From Marinoscillum pacificum (GTDB lineage: Bacteria; Bacteroidota; Bacteroidia; Cytophagales; Cyclobacteriaceae): 64,000 nucleotides of DNA. The translations under genes were made by a program, and so were the position numbers. Below the pieces are notes generated by a model, which saw nothing but the letters and a program-made list of their open reading frames with translations, did no database searches and had not been told where the DNA came from. Positions 17,107 through 25,970 of the stretch are shown here, piece after piece. Positions within the stretch are counted from its first letter, which is position 1. Every line of letters begins with the position of its first letter. The stretch covers positions 806,001-870,000 of the forward strand of contig NZ_JAMZMJ010000001.1 of assembly GCF_024714495.1 (NCBI RefSeq). The letters are read 5' to 3'.

Positions 17107-20100
17107 ATGAGTGAAGAGATACTCAATGCCATCATTAATCTACTGGCAATTGTTGCACGAGAAGACGATGTTACAACAGATGAAAGAGCATCTATCGAGA
17201 ACTTCTTGCGTAACAACCTGAACGAGCAAACAGCTCTCTCCTATTTAAAATTATTTGATGAAATCGCTTCGAATAAATCCAATATCAAAAGCGAAAAAGA
17301 AAAAATAAAGGAGATATGTGGCAAGATTAATTTAGAGCAAACGGCACAACAAAAGGTTGTGATTATCCTCAACTTGTTAGTATTAATTGCTGCGGATGGC
17401 AAGATTTCGTCGAGAGAGAAGGAATTACTCTATCTAATCTCTGAAGAAATAAATATTGCTACGACAATCACTGATTTGATCAAAGCATTCGTCATTTTTC
17501 AGGAACGAAGCAAAATCAGTTCGAAAAACTTATTGGTCATTGATGATGGTAATTATGCCATCCCTGATAAATGTCAACGAATAATAAGAGACTCTTTCAG
17601 TGATTTTATTTTAGTCCTTCGGATACCTGAAGTAGAAGTTTACCTTGCCAAACACATTGGTGAAGAAGTAGTAACGATGAATGACGTGCCTATGCGCACC
17701 AATCAGATTTACACTATTCCTACTGGTAGTTCCTTCAAATTCAAAAGAGCAACGGCAATCTACCATAGTGAGATAGTCAACAACTTCAGAAAAACCGAAA
17801 CAGAGGATGAACTCACCTTCGTAGCTCGAAATGTATCATTCAAGTTTAAAAACGGGAAAATCGGTCTTCGCAACATCAACATTGAAGAAGAATCAGGCAA
17901 CCTCATCGCCTTAATGGGTGGAAGTGGTGCTGGTAAATCCACTCTTCTAAACGTGCTGAATGGAAATGAAACCCCTTCGGAAGGTTCAGTTAGAATCAAT
18001 GGAGTGGACATACATATAAGTAAAAAACAAATTGAAGGCGTTATTGGCTATGTACCACAGGATGATCTTTTAATCGAAGAGTTAACAGTTTTTGACAACC
18101 TTTTCTATGCTGCCAAACTGTGTTTCAAGGATTTAAACGATGGCGAGCTTCAAAACCTGGTAACAAGAACCTTAGAATCCCTTGGACTGTATGAAACCAG
18201 AAACCTTAAAGTAGGATCACCTCTTGAAAAAACAATCTCTGGAGGTCAAAGAAAGCGCCTTAATATTGGACTGGAATTACTGAGAGAACCTTCAGTGATG
18301 TTTGTTGATGAACCTACCAGTGGCCTCTCCTCACGAGATTCAGAGAATATCATGGACTTACTCAAAGAACTTTCCCTAAAAGGAAAAATGATCTTTGTAG
18401 TAATTCATCAACCTTCAGAGGATATTTTCAAGATGTTTGACCGCTTACTCATTCTAGATGTAGGTGGTTATCAAATCTATTATGGCAATCCTGTTGAAGC
18501 CGTTAATTACTTCAAGGAAATTGTAAAAATGGTGGATCAAAGTTCAGGTGCAAACCCGGAACAGATTTTTAACATCATAGAAACCAAAGTGGTCAATGAA
18601 TATGGAAACTTTACTAAAGAGCGCAAAACCTCTCCATATGAATGGTACCAGTTCTTTAAAGAGCGCATAGAAATTAAAAAAATAAAGGAGACGGACTCCG
18701 TCCCACCAAAAACACTACATATCCCTAACAAGATCAAACAATTAAGTGTATTCACGATTCGCGATCTTAAGAGCAAGTTGAGCAACAAGCAATATTTAGC
18801 AATCAATCTGTTAGAGGCTCCTATTTTGGCATTTCTACTTGCCTTTATCGTACGATATATGCCTGAGGATACCCTGACATATCACTTTAGTGAAAACCTG
18901 AACATTCCAGTCTTCTTTTTCATGAGTGTGATTGTTGCACTGTTTATGGGATTAACCGTTAGTGCCGAAGAGATCATAAAAGATAGAAAAATACTCAAAA
19001 GAGAGGCATTCTTAAATCTGAGCAAATCAAGTTACATCATTTCAAAAGTGTTGATTTTGTTTGGACTATCCGCTTTCCAGACTCTTTCATTTGTTTTGAT
19101 TGGCCATTGGATTCTTGAGATTCAAGGCATGTTGTTACCATTCTGGATGGTTTTATTCACTGTTTCATGTTTTGCAAACTCTTTGGGTCTAAATGTTAGT
19201 TCTGCATTCAAATCGGCAGTCACGGTTTATATCTTGATTCCTCTTTTAGTAATTCCTCAATTGATATTAAGTGGTGTAGTGGTGAATTTTGACAAATTAA
19301 ATCCTTCAATTACTACAGAGGACAAAGTCCCAATGATTGGAGAAATAATGGCATCTAGATGGGCTTTTGAAGCCATGGCCGTTACCCAGTTCAAAGACAA
19401 TGAATTTGAAAAAGAGTTTTATCCTTTCGATAAGGTGATGGCTCAATCAGAGTTTAAAACAGGCTATTTGTTCCCAAAACTTCTCGAAATCCTTGAAGAT
19501 ACTCACCACAATATAAACGGAGCAAATGAAGAAGAACTTGCTAAAATCTCCTATGACTTAACGACTCTAAGCAATGAGCTGAACAAGGAACTTAGTAAAA
19601 TCGGGGCAGATAAATTCCCCCAAATATCTCAGCTAAATACGGATGATTGGAGTGAGGAAGTATATCAAGAAACAGACTTATTCATTCAAAAACTTCAGAC
19701 ATACTACAACCTTCGCTACAAAAAAGCCAATGAAGAAAAAAGGGCACTAATGTCTAGCTATATCGGAACTGAAGAAGGTCAAGAAGCTTATGAATTAAAA
19801 AAACTGACCTACACGAACGAAACACTTGGAATGCTCGTTAAAAACATGGGAACCAAGCATCGTCTTTTGGAGCACAACAACGAATTTGTTCAAAAGCTCT
19901 ATCCAATCTACAATGATCCAGAACACCCATCCGGACCATTGGATTTCAGAGCTCAATTTTATCAACCTACGAAACATTTTGCTGGTATTTGGTTTGACAC
20001 CTTGAAGTTCAACATGACAATTATTTGGTTAATGTCATTTATTCTTTTGGTGATACTTTACTTTGACGGATTCAGACGAATCATTTCTATTTTCGGTTAA
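17107..20100 (+). CDS. ABCG-type ABC transporter (ATPase and permease) with TerB-like N-terminus
   Basis: 997 residues. Residues 1-130 hold two TerB-like helical repeats (LLAIVAREDDVTTDERASIE and LLVLIAADGKISSREKELL). Residues 140-220 are a beta-rich section (EVEVYLAKHIGEEVVTMNDV) that could be FHA-like. The ATPase has Walker A GGSGAGKST (271-279), the Q-loop YVPQDD, signature ISGGQRKRLNIG, Walker B VMFVDEP and H-loop IHQPS. This is the ABCG/White order, with ABC-2 type membrane helices in the last 450 residues and a helical insert between them. It probably exports a lipid or hydrophobic substrate as a homodimer. It is coupled to the next gene (TAATG). Confidence 0.88.
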   Translation: MSEEILNAIINLLAIVAREDDVTTDERASIENFLRNNLNEQTALSYLKLFDEIASNKSNIKSEKEKIKEICGKINLEQTAQQKVVIILNLLVLIAADGKISSREKELLYLISEEINIATTITDLIKAFVIFQERSKISSKNLLVIDDGNYAIPDKCQRIIRDSFSDFILVLRIPEVEVYLAKHIGEEVVTMNDVPMRTNQIYTIPTGSSFKFKRATAIYHSEIVNNFRKTETEDELTFVARNVSFKFKNGKIGLRNINIEEESGNLIALMGGSGAGKSTLLNVLNGNETPSEGSVRINGVDIHISKKQIEGVIGYVPQDDLLIEELTVFDNLFYAAKLCFKDLNDGELQNLVTRTLESLGLYETRNLKVGSPLEKTISGGQRKRLNIGLELLREPSVMFVDEPTSGLSSRDSENIMDLLKELSLKGKMIFVVIHQPSEDIFKMFDRLLILDVGGYQIYYGNPVEAVNYFKEIVKMVDQSSGANPEQIFNIIETKVVNEYGNFTKERKTSPYEWYQFFKERIEIKKIKETDSVPPKTLHIPNKIKQLSVFTIRDLKSKLSNKQYLAINLLEAPILAFLLAFIVRYMPEDTLTYHFSENLNIPVFFFMSVIVALFMGLTVSAEEIIKDRKILKREAFLNLSKSSYIISKVLILFGLSAFQTLSFVLIGHWILEIQGMLLPFWMVLFTVSCFANSLGLNVSSAFKSAVTVYILIPLLVIPQLILSGVVVNFDKLNPSITTEDKVPMIGEIMASRWAFEAMAVTQFKDNEFEKEFYPFDKVMAQSEFKTGYLFPKLLEILEDTHHNINGANEEELAKISYDLTTLSNELNKELSKIGADKFPQISQLNTDDWSEEVYQETDLFIQKLQTYYNLRYKKANEEKRALMSSYIGTEEGQEAYELKKLTYTNETLGMLVKNMGTKHRLLEHNNEFVQKLYPIYNDPEHPSGPLDFRAQFYQPTKHFAGIWFDTLKFNMTIIWLMSFILLVILYFDGFRRIISIFG

Positions 20101-20861
20101 TGTTTTTCATACTTTCAAAGCTCTTAGTCTTTGTATTGAACCCTTTGGTATGGGTTTGCACATTGTTTATTTACGGGTTATTCACGTCCAAAGCCAAAAT
20201 GAAAAAAGGGGCTTTGGTCACCGCTTTAATTGTGTTGCTACTAAGCAGCAACCCACTCATTTGCAATATGGCGATGAGTAAATTAGAGTGGACACCCAAG
20301 TCAAAGGATGAAATTCCATTGGTTAGCACAGGCGTGGTGTTAGGTGGAATAGTAGAATGGAAGGATCAGACCGACTTAATTAACCTGAACGCAAGTGTTG
20401 AACGAATAGAAGAAGCAATAAACCTATATCACGAAGGTTTGATTGGTCAAATCATTCTTTCTGGCGGGTCAGGAAGTTTATTGGAACCGGATAAATTAGA
20501 AAGTGTGGCACTTAAAGATTTCATTTTAACAAGAGGAGTTAAAAAAAGAGATCTTATAATAGATCCAAAATCACGCAATACGTATGAAAACGCAGTAGAA
20601 TCTAAGAAAATACTGGACTCCCTGGGTATAGCTGATCAGCCTATTTTACTAATCACCTCAGCCTTTCATATGAAACGTGCTGTTCGGTGTTTTAATAAAC
20701 AAGGAGTTGACAATGTCCCATTCCCTGTAGATTTCAAAAGTGACCAATTAGACTGGTCCGTGGAATGGATCATCCCAAGCGCGGAAGCCATTACCACGTG
20801 GCAGTTAATGCTAAAAGAATATGTGGGGATGTTAGCTTACAGTATTACGGGGTATATATAA
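20100..20861 (+). CDS. YdcF family protein (DUF218, ElyC/SanA-like)
   Basis: 253 residues. Two N-terminal membrane helices (FILSKLLVFVLNPLVWVCTLFIYGLF and ALVTALIVLLLSSNPLIC) are followed by the DUF218 domain: VVLGGIVEW, IILSGGSG, a conserved SRNTYENAVESK and LLITSAFHMKRA. ElyC and SanA of this family act in envelope integrity and the lipid carrier pool of cell-wall synthesis, so this is probably an inner-membrane protein with the domain facing the periplasm. Its ATG overlaps the stop of the ABC transporter, which supports a shared envelope role. The stop runs straight into a terminator hairpin. Confidence 0.88.
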   Translation: MFFILSKLLVFVLNPLVWVCTLFIYGLFTSKAKMKKGALVTALIVLLLSSNPLICNMAMSKLEWTPKSKDEIPLVSTGVVLGGIVEWKDQTDLINLNASVERIEEAINLYHEGLIGQIILSGGSGSLLEPDKLESVALKDFILTRGVKKRDLIIDPKSRNTYENAVESKKILDSLGIADQPILLITSAFHMKRAVRCFNKQGVDNVPFPVDFKSDQLDWSVEWIIPSAEAITTWQLMLKEYVGMLAYSITGYI

Positions 20862-20892
20862 AAAAAGCCCTGACCGATTAAGTCAGGGCTGG
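20861..20892 (-). terminator. Terminator for the Lys/Ala/Glu-rich gene (possibly both strands)
   Basis: AGCCCTGAC (20866-20874) pairs with GTCAGGGCT (20882-20890) around CGATTAA. On the minus strand it is followed by a run of seven T, so it serves the gene at 20918-21208. The plus strand lacks a T-run, but the stem may still help end the YdcF transcript. Confidence 0.75.
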
Positions 20893-20917
20893 ATATATCT
20901 TTAAGAAATAAGGTCTG

Positions 20918-21208
20918 TTACTCCTCTCCTTTTGGAGCTTTAGCTTCTTTTTCAGCTTTAGCTTCTTCTTTCTTTGCTTTAGGAGCAGCTTTTTTAGCTT
21001 TTGCTTCAGCTTTCTCTTCTTTAGCAGGAGCTTCTTCCTTCTTTGCTGATGCTTTTTTAGCAGGAGCTTTCTCGAAGCTCTTCTTAATCTCTTCTACATC
21101 AACGTTTTTAATAGTCGGAACCGTATTCAATCTTTTGATTGCGTTTACACGGTTTTTAGCTCTTGACTTATTTCTTTTGCCTTTTCTTTCTAATCTTGTA
21201 ACAGCCAT
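20918..21208 (-). CDS. Small basic protein with Lys/Ala/Glu-rich tail
   Basis: 96 residues. The N-terminal 45 residues are strongly basic (MAVTRLERKGKRNKSRAKNR) and then IKNVDVEEIKKSFE. The last 50 are low-complexity Ala/Lys/Glu with PAK, AKK and KEE repeats, like the tails of bacterial histone-like proteins. The basic head resembles a short conserved protein seen widely in Bacteroidota whose function is, as far as I know, not established; the tail is probably lineage-specific. RNA or DNA binding is likely from charge alone. It is transcribed divergently from hisS with about 70 bp between starts and ends in its own terminator. Confidence 0.75.
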   Translation of the reverse strand: MAVTRLERKGKRNKSRAKNRVNAIKRLNTVPTIKNVDVEEIKKSFEKAPAKKASAKKEEAPAKEEKAEAKAKKAAPKAKKEEAKAEKEAKAPKGEE

Positions 21209-21254
21209 TTTCTGAACATTTCGTTTTAACGAGGTGCAAATTTAGAGTATTAGT

Positions 21255-21262
21255 TAGTTTTG
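21255..21262 (+). promoter_or_regulatory. Candidate -7 box of hisS
   Basis: TAGTTTTG matches the Bacteroidota -7 consensus TAnnTTTG and lies 15 bp before the hisS ATG, giving a very short leader. I see no clear TTG at -33, so this is a weak call. Confidence 0.35.
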
Positions 21263-21276
21263 TCCAAAATTATTCT

Positions 21277-22641
21277 ATGGCAACTTCAAAACCTTCTTTA
21301 CCAAAAGGAACTAGAGATTTCGGACCAGAGCAATCTGCGAAAAGATCATACATCATTGAAACCATTAAAAATAACTTCATAAAGTACGGTTTCAGCCAAA
21401 TTGAGACCCCTGCAATGGAGCAATTGTCTGTTTTGACAGGCAAGTATGGAGACGAAGGAGATCAATTATTATTTAAAATAATGAACTCTGGTGATTACTT
21501 AAAAAAATCAGATTCGACTGATTTTGAGAAAGGAAGTGCTCACTTGTTGCCAAAAATCTCCGAAAAAGGACTGAAATACGATCTTACGGTTCCATTTGCA
21601 CGATTCGTAGTGATGAACCAAAACGACATCACCTTCCCTTTCAAAAGATTTCAGATACAACCCGTGTGGCGAGCAGACCGTCCGCAAAAAGGCAGATATA
21701 GAGAGTTTTATCAGTGTGATGCTGACATTGTAGGCACTGACTCCTTGGTCAATGAAGCCGAACTAACTCAATTAATCCATGATGTGTACAATGATCTTGG
21801 ATACAAAGGCTTTGTTTTAAAGATCAATCACAGAGAAATTTTAATGGAATTGGCAAGATATGCCGGACTTGCTGGTAAAGAAATGCCTTTCTGTGTCATT
21901 ATAGACAAACTGGATAAAGTGGGTCAAGAGAAAGTCATTGAAGAACTTTTGGCTATAGGAGCTAATCAGGAAAAATTAGCGGATGTTATCAACTCATTTT
22001 CTACCGAAGGTGAAAACACCTTGAAAGTTGAAATGATCGAAAAAGTGATTGGTAGCAACAGAGGCACAAAGGAGCTAACTGAATATTTTGATTTCCTTCA
22101 ATCATACGGTACAGAAAACCTGCAAATAGAATTAGATTTTAGTTTAGCCAGAGGTCTCTCCTATTACACTGGAATCATCTTTGAAGTGAAAGCCACAGAT
22201 GTTCAAATCGGGAGCATTACAGGAGGTGGACGATACGACAACCTTACAGGCGTTTTTGGACTTCAGGGCACATCGGGTGTAGGAATTTCTTTTGGACTGG
22301 ATAGAATCTACGATGTATTGGAAGAAAAAGGTCTTTTCCCTCCTTCATTGACTCAATCATCCGATGTGCTAATTACTCACTTTGATGAGGAGTGCATGAA
22401 GCATGGCCTTGGTCTTTTAAAGCAATTACGCGCTGCAGGCATCAGAGCAGAAATGTTTCCAGAGTCAGTGAAAATGAAAAAACAATTCAATTATGCTGAT
22501 AAAAAAGAAATACCTTATGTATTGGTAATTGGCTCTGAAGAAATAAAAAGAGGTGAATACTCTCTAAAAAACATGAAGGACGGCTCACAGGAAATGTTGT
22601 CAATAGAACGCATAATTGAGAGCATTACTGATCAAAAATAA
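21277..22641 (+). CDS. hisS: Histidyl-tRNA synthetase
   Basis: 454 residues, a class II synthetase. The N-terminus KGTRDFGPEQ is the usual start of the fold. Motif 2 is FQIQPVWRADRPQKGRYREFYQCDAD, the histidine-binding signature is LARGLSYYTGIIFE, and motif 3 is GVGISFGLDRIYD. The C-terminal 90 residues are the anticodon-binding domain (VLITHFDEECMKHGLGLLKQL). All expected parts are present and the length is normal. It charges tRNA-His in the cytoplasm. It reads forward with a 34-bp gap to the next gene. Confidence 0.97.
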   Translation: MATSKPSLPKGTRDFGPEQSAKRSYIIETIKNNFIKYGFSQIETPAMEQLSVLTGKYGDEGDQLLFKIMNSGDYLKKSDSTDFEKGSAHLLPKISEKGLKYDLTVPFARFVVMNQNDITFPFKRFQIQPVWRADRPQKGRYREFYQCDADIVGTDSLVNEAELTQLIHDVYNDLGYKGFVLKINHREILMELARYAGLAGKEMPFCVIIDKLDKVGQEKVIEELLAIGANQEKLADVINSFSTEGENTLKVEMIEKVIGSNRGTKELTEYFDFLQSYGTENLQIELDFSLARGLSYYTGIIFEVKATDVQIGSITGGGRYDNLTGVFGLQGTSGVGISFGLDRIYDVLEEKGLFPPSLTQSSDVLITHFDEECMKHGLGLLKQLRAAGIRAEMFPESVKMKKQFNYADKKEIPYVLVIGSEEIKRGEYSLKNMKDGSQEMLSIERIIESITDQK

Positions 22642-22675
22642 TATTCGAAAGGGATCGTTAAGATCATACTATTGA

Positions 22676-24286
22676 ATGAAGCAACTGACAACCATATTCT
22701 TCCTGGCAATCTTACTGCCTGCTACGGCACAGTATGTTAGCCCGCTGGGGAGATTTACGGTTGACTATAATAAAGGTTGTTCCCCATTGACAATTACAGT
22801 TACACCCACTGGTGAAGCAGCATCAGTTCAGGGAATCCAGTACAGCTACGAAGAAGATGAAGTAGAAACTACCGAAACCTCCTATGACTATACCACAGCT
22901 GGTAATTACAGAATCATCCAGTTTCTTGGAGAGAGTTTCTCACCACAAACAGACACCGTTTATTTAACCATTCGCGAACCATTAGAGCCTGTTTTCGAAA
23001 TTTACTATTGTAGTGAAACTCAATTTGTGCTACACATGAAAGATGATTATTATGACTTCTTTTATGCGAAAACAAACTCAAATGATTCAGTATTGGTGAG
23101 TCCAAACTCTTCGACAACACTTGATTTCCCATCCGGAAATGGCACATTAACCATAGAGGGTTATTTTGAGGGATCTTTTGCTAACTGCGGAGTAGTTAAT
23201 CGATCATTTAGTTTGACAACATTAGAAGAAACCCATCCTGACAATCTCCAACTCCAATATGGTTGTTCTGACGATTATTACCTTCAACTGGATGCCACCA
23301 GATTAAGCCCATTTCAGCTTTATCAATTGCAATATTCAGTGGATAATTCCGGTTTTCAAGACGCCTATACTGGTCAAGTTTTGAATGGACAAACACTCTA
23401 TCCTATCACACTTCCTGGATTAAATAATCCTCAGGAAGTCTGCCTGAGGTTCAATACATTAAATCCATGTGACTCCACCATCCTTTTCAGCACAGACTAT
23501 TGCCAAAACATTGAAAGTTTTTACTCACTGGAAAATGCCTATGCTACTTATTTGGGAGAACAGGTTCTAATCAATTCTGACACCATTAACGGCACTTTAA
23601 ATCTTTATAAAACCACCGGTCAAAATTTTGCCTTTGCAACAGAATTCACCTCATCTACATTAGATAATCCTTCTAGTAAGTTCAGACCAACCAACTACAA
23701 GATTGTTGCCACTGATAGCTGCGGGATAGTCCTTGATTCCATTTTCATAAGTCCTCCTTTTTTAGAATTAATAGATAAAAGCTACAGTGACAACCTGCTA
23801 ACTATTGACGCTCAAGAACCTTTGAATAACTACAATAGAATAGCCGATTCGGTTTTGATCTATAATTTGGACAGCACTATTGTTACTTCCACTCTTTACA
23901 GTCCAGAAATTAGAATTCCTGCAACTATTGGGGATTTTGTAAGGCTACGCTTGAAATACACTTATGACAATAACCTGAACCTCTACTCTAACGCAGTAGA
24001 AACCGAAGTAATCGTTAAAGTTTATGTACCAGATGCATTCACACCTAACAATGATGGATTAAATGACGAATTGGAGATTTTTGGACTTCCTACCAGCAAC
24101 TTCACGATTCAGATCTTTGACAGATGGGGAAAAGTAATTCATCAAGCGACAGAAAACCCCGTATGGAACGGGAGAGTAGGCAAAAAACAGGTGATAACTG
24201 GCAGCTACCTTTATCGGTTAACCTTTGAGTTAGAATCTGGGGAACTTAAAACTCAAGTTGGTACTTTTGCTGTATTAAAGAATTAA
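22676..24286 (+). CDS. Secreted protein with T9SS type B (gliding-motility-associated) C-terminal domain
   Basis: 536 residues. A signal peptide is at 1-18 (QLTTIFFLAILLPATAQ). A PKD-like start (FTVDYNKGCSPLTITVTPTGE) is followed by beta-sandwich material with paired Cys. The last 85 residues are the CHU_C/type B sorting domain: VPDAFTPNNDGLNDELEI, then IQIFDRWGKVIHQ, PVWNGRV and GSYLYRLTFE. Proteins with this ending are secreted by the type IX system and usually stay attached to the surface. The molecular role is unknown. It sits between hisS and the YbaB gene, 11 bp from the latter, so it may be co-transcribed. Confidence 0.88.
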   Translation: MKQLTTIFFLAILLPATAQYVSPLGRFTVDYNKGCSPLTITVTPTGEAASVQGIQYSYEEDEVETTETSYDYTTAGNYRIIQFLGESFSPQTDTVYLTIREPLEPVFEIYYCSETQFVLHMKDDYYDFFYAKTNSNDSVLVSPNSSTTLDFPSGNGTLTIEGYFEGSFANCGVVNRSFSLTTLEETHPDNLQLQYGCSDDYYLQLDATRLSPFQLYQLQYSVDNSGFQDAYTGQVLNGQTLYPITLPGLNNPQEVCLRFNTLNPCDSTILFSTDYCQNIESFYSLENAYATYLGEQVLINSDTINGTLNLYKTTGQNFAFATEFTSSTLDNPSSKFRPTNYKIVATDSCGIVLDSIFISPPFLELIDKSYSDNLLTIDAQEPLNNYNRIADSVLIYNLDSTIVTSTLYSPEIRIPATIGDFVRLRLKYTYDNNLNLYSNAVETEVIVKVYVPDAFTPNNDGLNDELEIFGLPTSNFTIQIFDRWGKVIHQATENPVWNGRVGKKQVITGSYLYRLTFELESGELKTQVGTFAVLKN

Positions 24287-24297
24287 ACCTGTAGGAT

Positions 24298-24630
24298 ATG
24301 TTAGATATGATGAAAATGATGGGCAAACTGAAGGAAGTTCAGGAAAACATGAAAAAAGCCCAGGAAGGTTTAAAAGACATCAAAGCTACTGGTGATGCCG
24401 GTGCCGGTATGGTAACAGCCACAGTTAATGGAAACAAAGAACTAGTTGACTTAAAAATTGACGAATCACTTGTTTCTAAGGACGATCAGGATATGATGAA
24501 AGACCTGATAATAGCTGCTGTAAATAAAGCAATAAGCAATGTAGAGGTAGAGGCTCGTGAACATATGAAGAAGGCCACTGATGGAGTGATTCCAAACATT
24601 CCAGGTTTTGACCTGAACAACATGATGTAA
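24298..24630 (+). CDS. YbaB/EbfC family nucleoid-associated protein
   Basis: 110 residues, a normal length for YbaB. The N-terminal helix MLDMMKMMGKLKEVQENMKKAQEGL is followed by the beta section MVTATVNGNKELVDLKIDESL and a long C-terminal helix, ending with a PNIPGF segment. The family forms DNA-binding dimers. In many bacteria the gene lies beside dnaX and recR; here it lies between a T9SS cargo gene and a glycosyltransferase, with the stop overlapping the next ATG (TAATG). Confidence 0.92.
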   Translation: MLDMMKMMGKLKEVQENMKKAQEGLKDIKATGDAGAGMVTATVNGNKELVDLKIDESLVSKDDQDMMKDLIIAAVNKAISNVEVEAREHMKKATDGVIPNIPGFDLNNMM

Positions 24631-25628
24631 TGAGCACTACAGCAGTTGTTATACTCAATTATAACGGAAGCGAGTTTTTACAACAGTTTCTACCTACATT
24701 AATTAAGTATTCAGGCAAAGCTCAAATCGTAGTTGCAGACAACAAATCAACGGATGATTCATTAGAAGTTCTCAAGCAATTTCCTAAAGTCACAGCCTTA
24801 ACTCTTGCAGAGAATTACGGATACGCTGGAGGCTATAATGAAGCCTTACAGCAAGTTTCTGCCTATTATTACGCTTTAGTCAACTCAGACATTGAAGTCA
24901 CCCAAGGTTGGTTAAATCCTTTGATTTCTTTCTTAGAGAACAATTCAGATTACGCTGCGGTACAGCCCAAAATCCTCGATTTCAAGAACAGACAACACTT
25001 TGAATATGCAGGAGCCTCAGGTGGATTCATGGATTCACTTGGATATGCCTATTGCCGAGGACGAATCTTCGACACGCTAGAAAAAGACATCCATCAATAC
25101 GATAACCCAACAGATGTTTTCTGGACTACAGGAGCGTGTTTCATGATCCGAAGTTCCATCTTTCACAAAATCGGTGGCTTTCCTGCTGATTTCTTTGCAC
25201 ACATGGAAGAAGTAGACTTATGCTGGAGATTACTAAGCAATGGTTTTAAACTAGCAGCTATTCCTCAATCCGAGGTTTATCATGTTGGAGGCGGAACATT
25301 GAACAAAAACAGCCCCAGGAAAACATACCTCAATTTCCGGAACAACATTAGGCTTTTAGTCAGAAATTTACCGAAGAGTCACCTCCTACTTACTTTACCA
25401 ATAAGAATAGTATTGGACTGGGCAGCTGCGCTCTTATTTTGGAAGCAACAATCCTTTGAACACTTCACTGCAGTATTTAAAGCACACAAAGATGCTTTCA
25501 GATCGATGAACCATGATTTAAGCCAAAAAGACAGATCCAAACCTAGAATAATGACATCAAGCTGGATAGTCTTGCAATATTATCTATTCGGAAAAAAAAC
25601 GTTTAAGGAGCTTAATAATACCAAATAG
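24630..25628 (+). CDS. Glycosyltransferase family 2
   Basis: 332 residues. The GT-A fold begins TAVVILNYNGSEFLQQFLP and has ADNKSTDDS, AENYGYAGGYNEAL and the DxD-like ALVNSDIEV, followed by ACFMIRSSIFHKIGGFPADFFAHMEEVDLCWR with the catalytic ED. This is the rhamnosyltransferase-like subgroup of GT2. A C-terminal amphipathic or membrane-associated section follows. It is probably a cytoplasmic-face enzyme of surface polysaccharide synthesis, although no other polysaccharide genes are nearby. The end overlaps the convergent PspC gene by 17 bp. Confidence 0.92.
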   Translation: MSTTAVVILNYNGSEFLQQFLPTLIKYSGKAQIVVADNKSTDDSLEVLKQFPKVTALTLAENYGYAGGYNEALQQVSAYYYALVNSDIEVTQGWLNPLISFLENNSDYAAVQPKILDFKNRQHFEYAGASGGFMDSLGYAYCRGRIFDTLEKDIHQYDNPTDVFWTTGACFMIRSSIFHKIGGFPADFFAHMEEVDLCWRLLSNGFKLAAIPQSEVYHVGGGTLNKNSPRKTYLNFRNNIRLLVRNLPKSHLLLTLPIRIVLDWAAALLFWKQQSFEHFTAVFKAHKDAFRSMNHDLSQKDRSKPRIMTSSWIVLQYYLFGKKTFKELNNTK

Positions 25629-25821
25629 AGTTATCCCTTCGTCTCAACATTTTGCGAAAATTCATCACAAAAGCAAGTGCGAGATAGACAATAATTGGCG
25701 ACCCAAAGGTCAAAAAAGAGGTATAAATGAAAAATAACCGAATGCCAGAAGTCGGTATTCTAAGCTTTTCGCCCAAACGGGTACATACCCCAAAAGCATA
25801 TTTTTCAAAAAACTTTTGCAT
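25612..25821 (-). CDS. PspC domain protein
   Basis: 69 residues, a single PspC-type domain: FEKYAFGVCTRLGEKLRIPTSGIRLFFIYTSFLTFG followed by a membrane helix (PIIVYLALAFVMNF) and a basic end (RKMLRRRDN). PspC proteins are small inner-membrane proteins linked to phage-shock or envelope-stress responses; stand-alone copies are common in Bacteroidota. The start is a clear ATG. The 3' end overlaps the glycosyltransferase gene tail-to-tail by 17 bp. Confidence 0.88.
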   Translation of the reverse strand: MQKFFEKYAFGVCTRLGEKLRIPTSGIRLFFIYTSFLTFGSPIIVYLALAFVMNFRKMLRRRDNSIWYY

Positions 25822-25970
25822 ATCTGACTGGAAATTAATGCTTCAAAGATAACAAATCTGGCTTAGATTTGTTGTGTATGCATTACGAAGTAAGTTATTA
25901 TTTCCGTATTATTGCATCTTATTATAGGATTCGACCATTATTGTATTTGAAAATCAAAAAAATGATCCAC

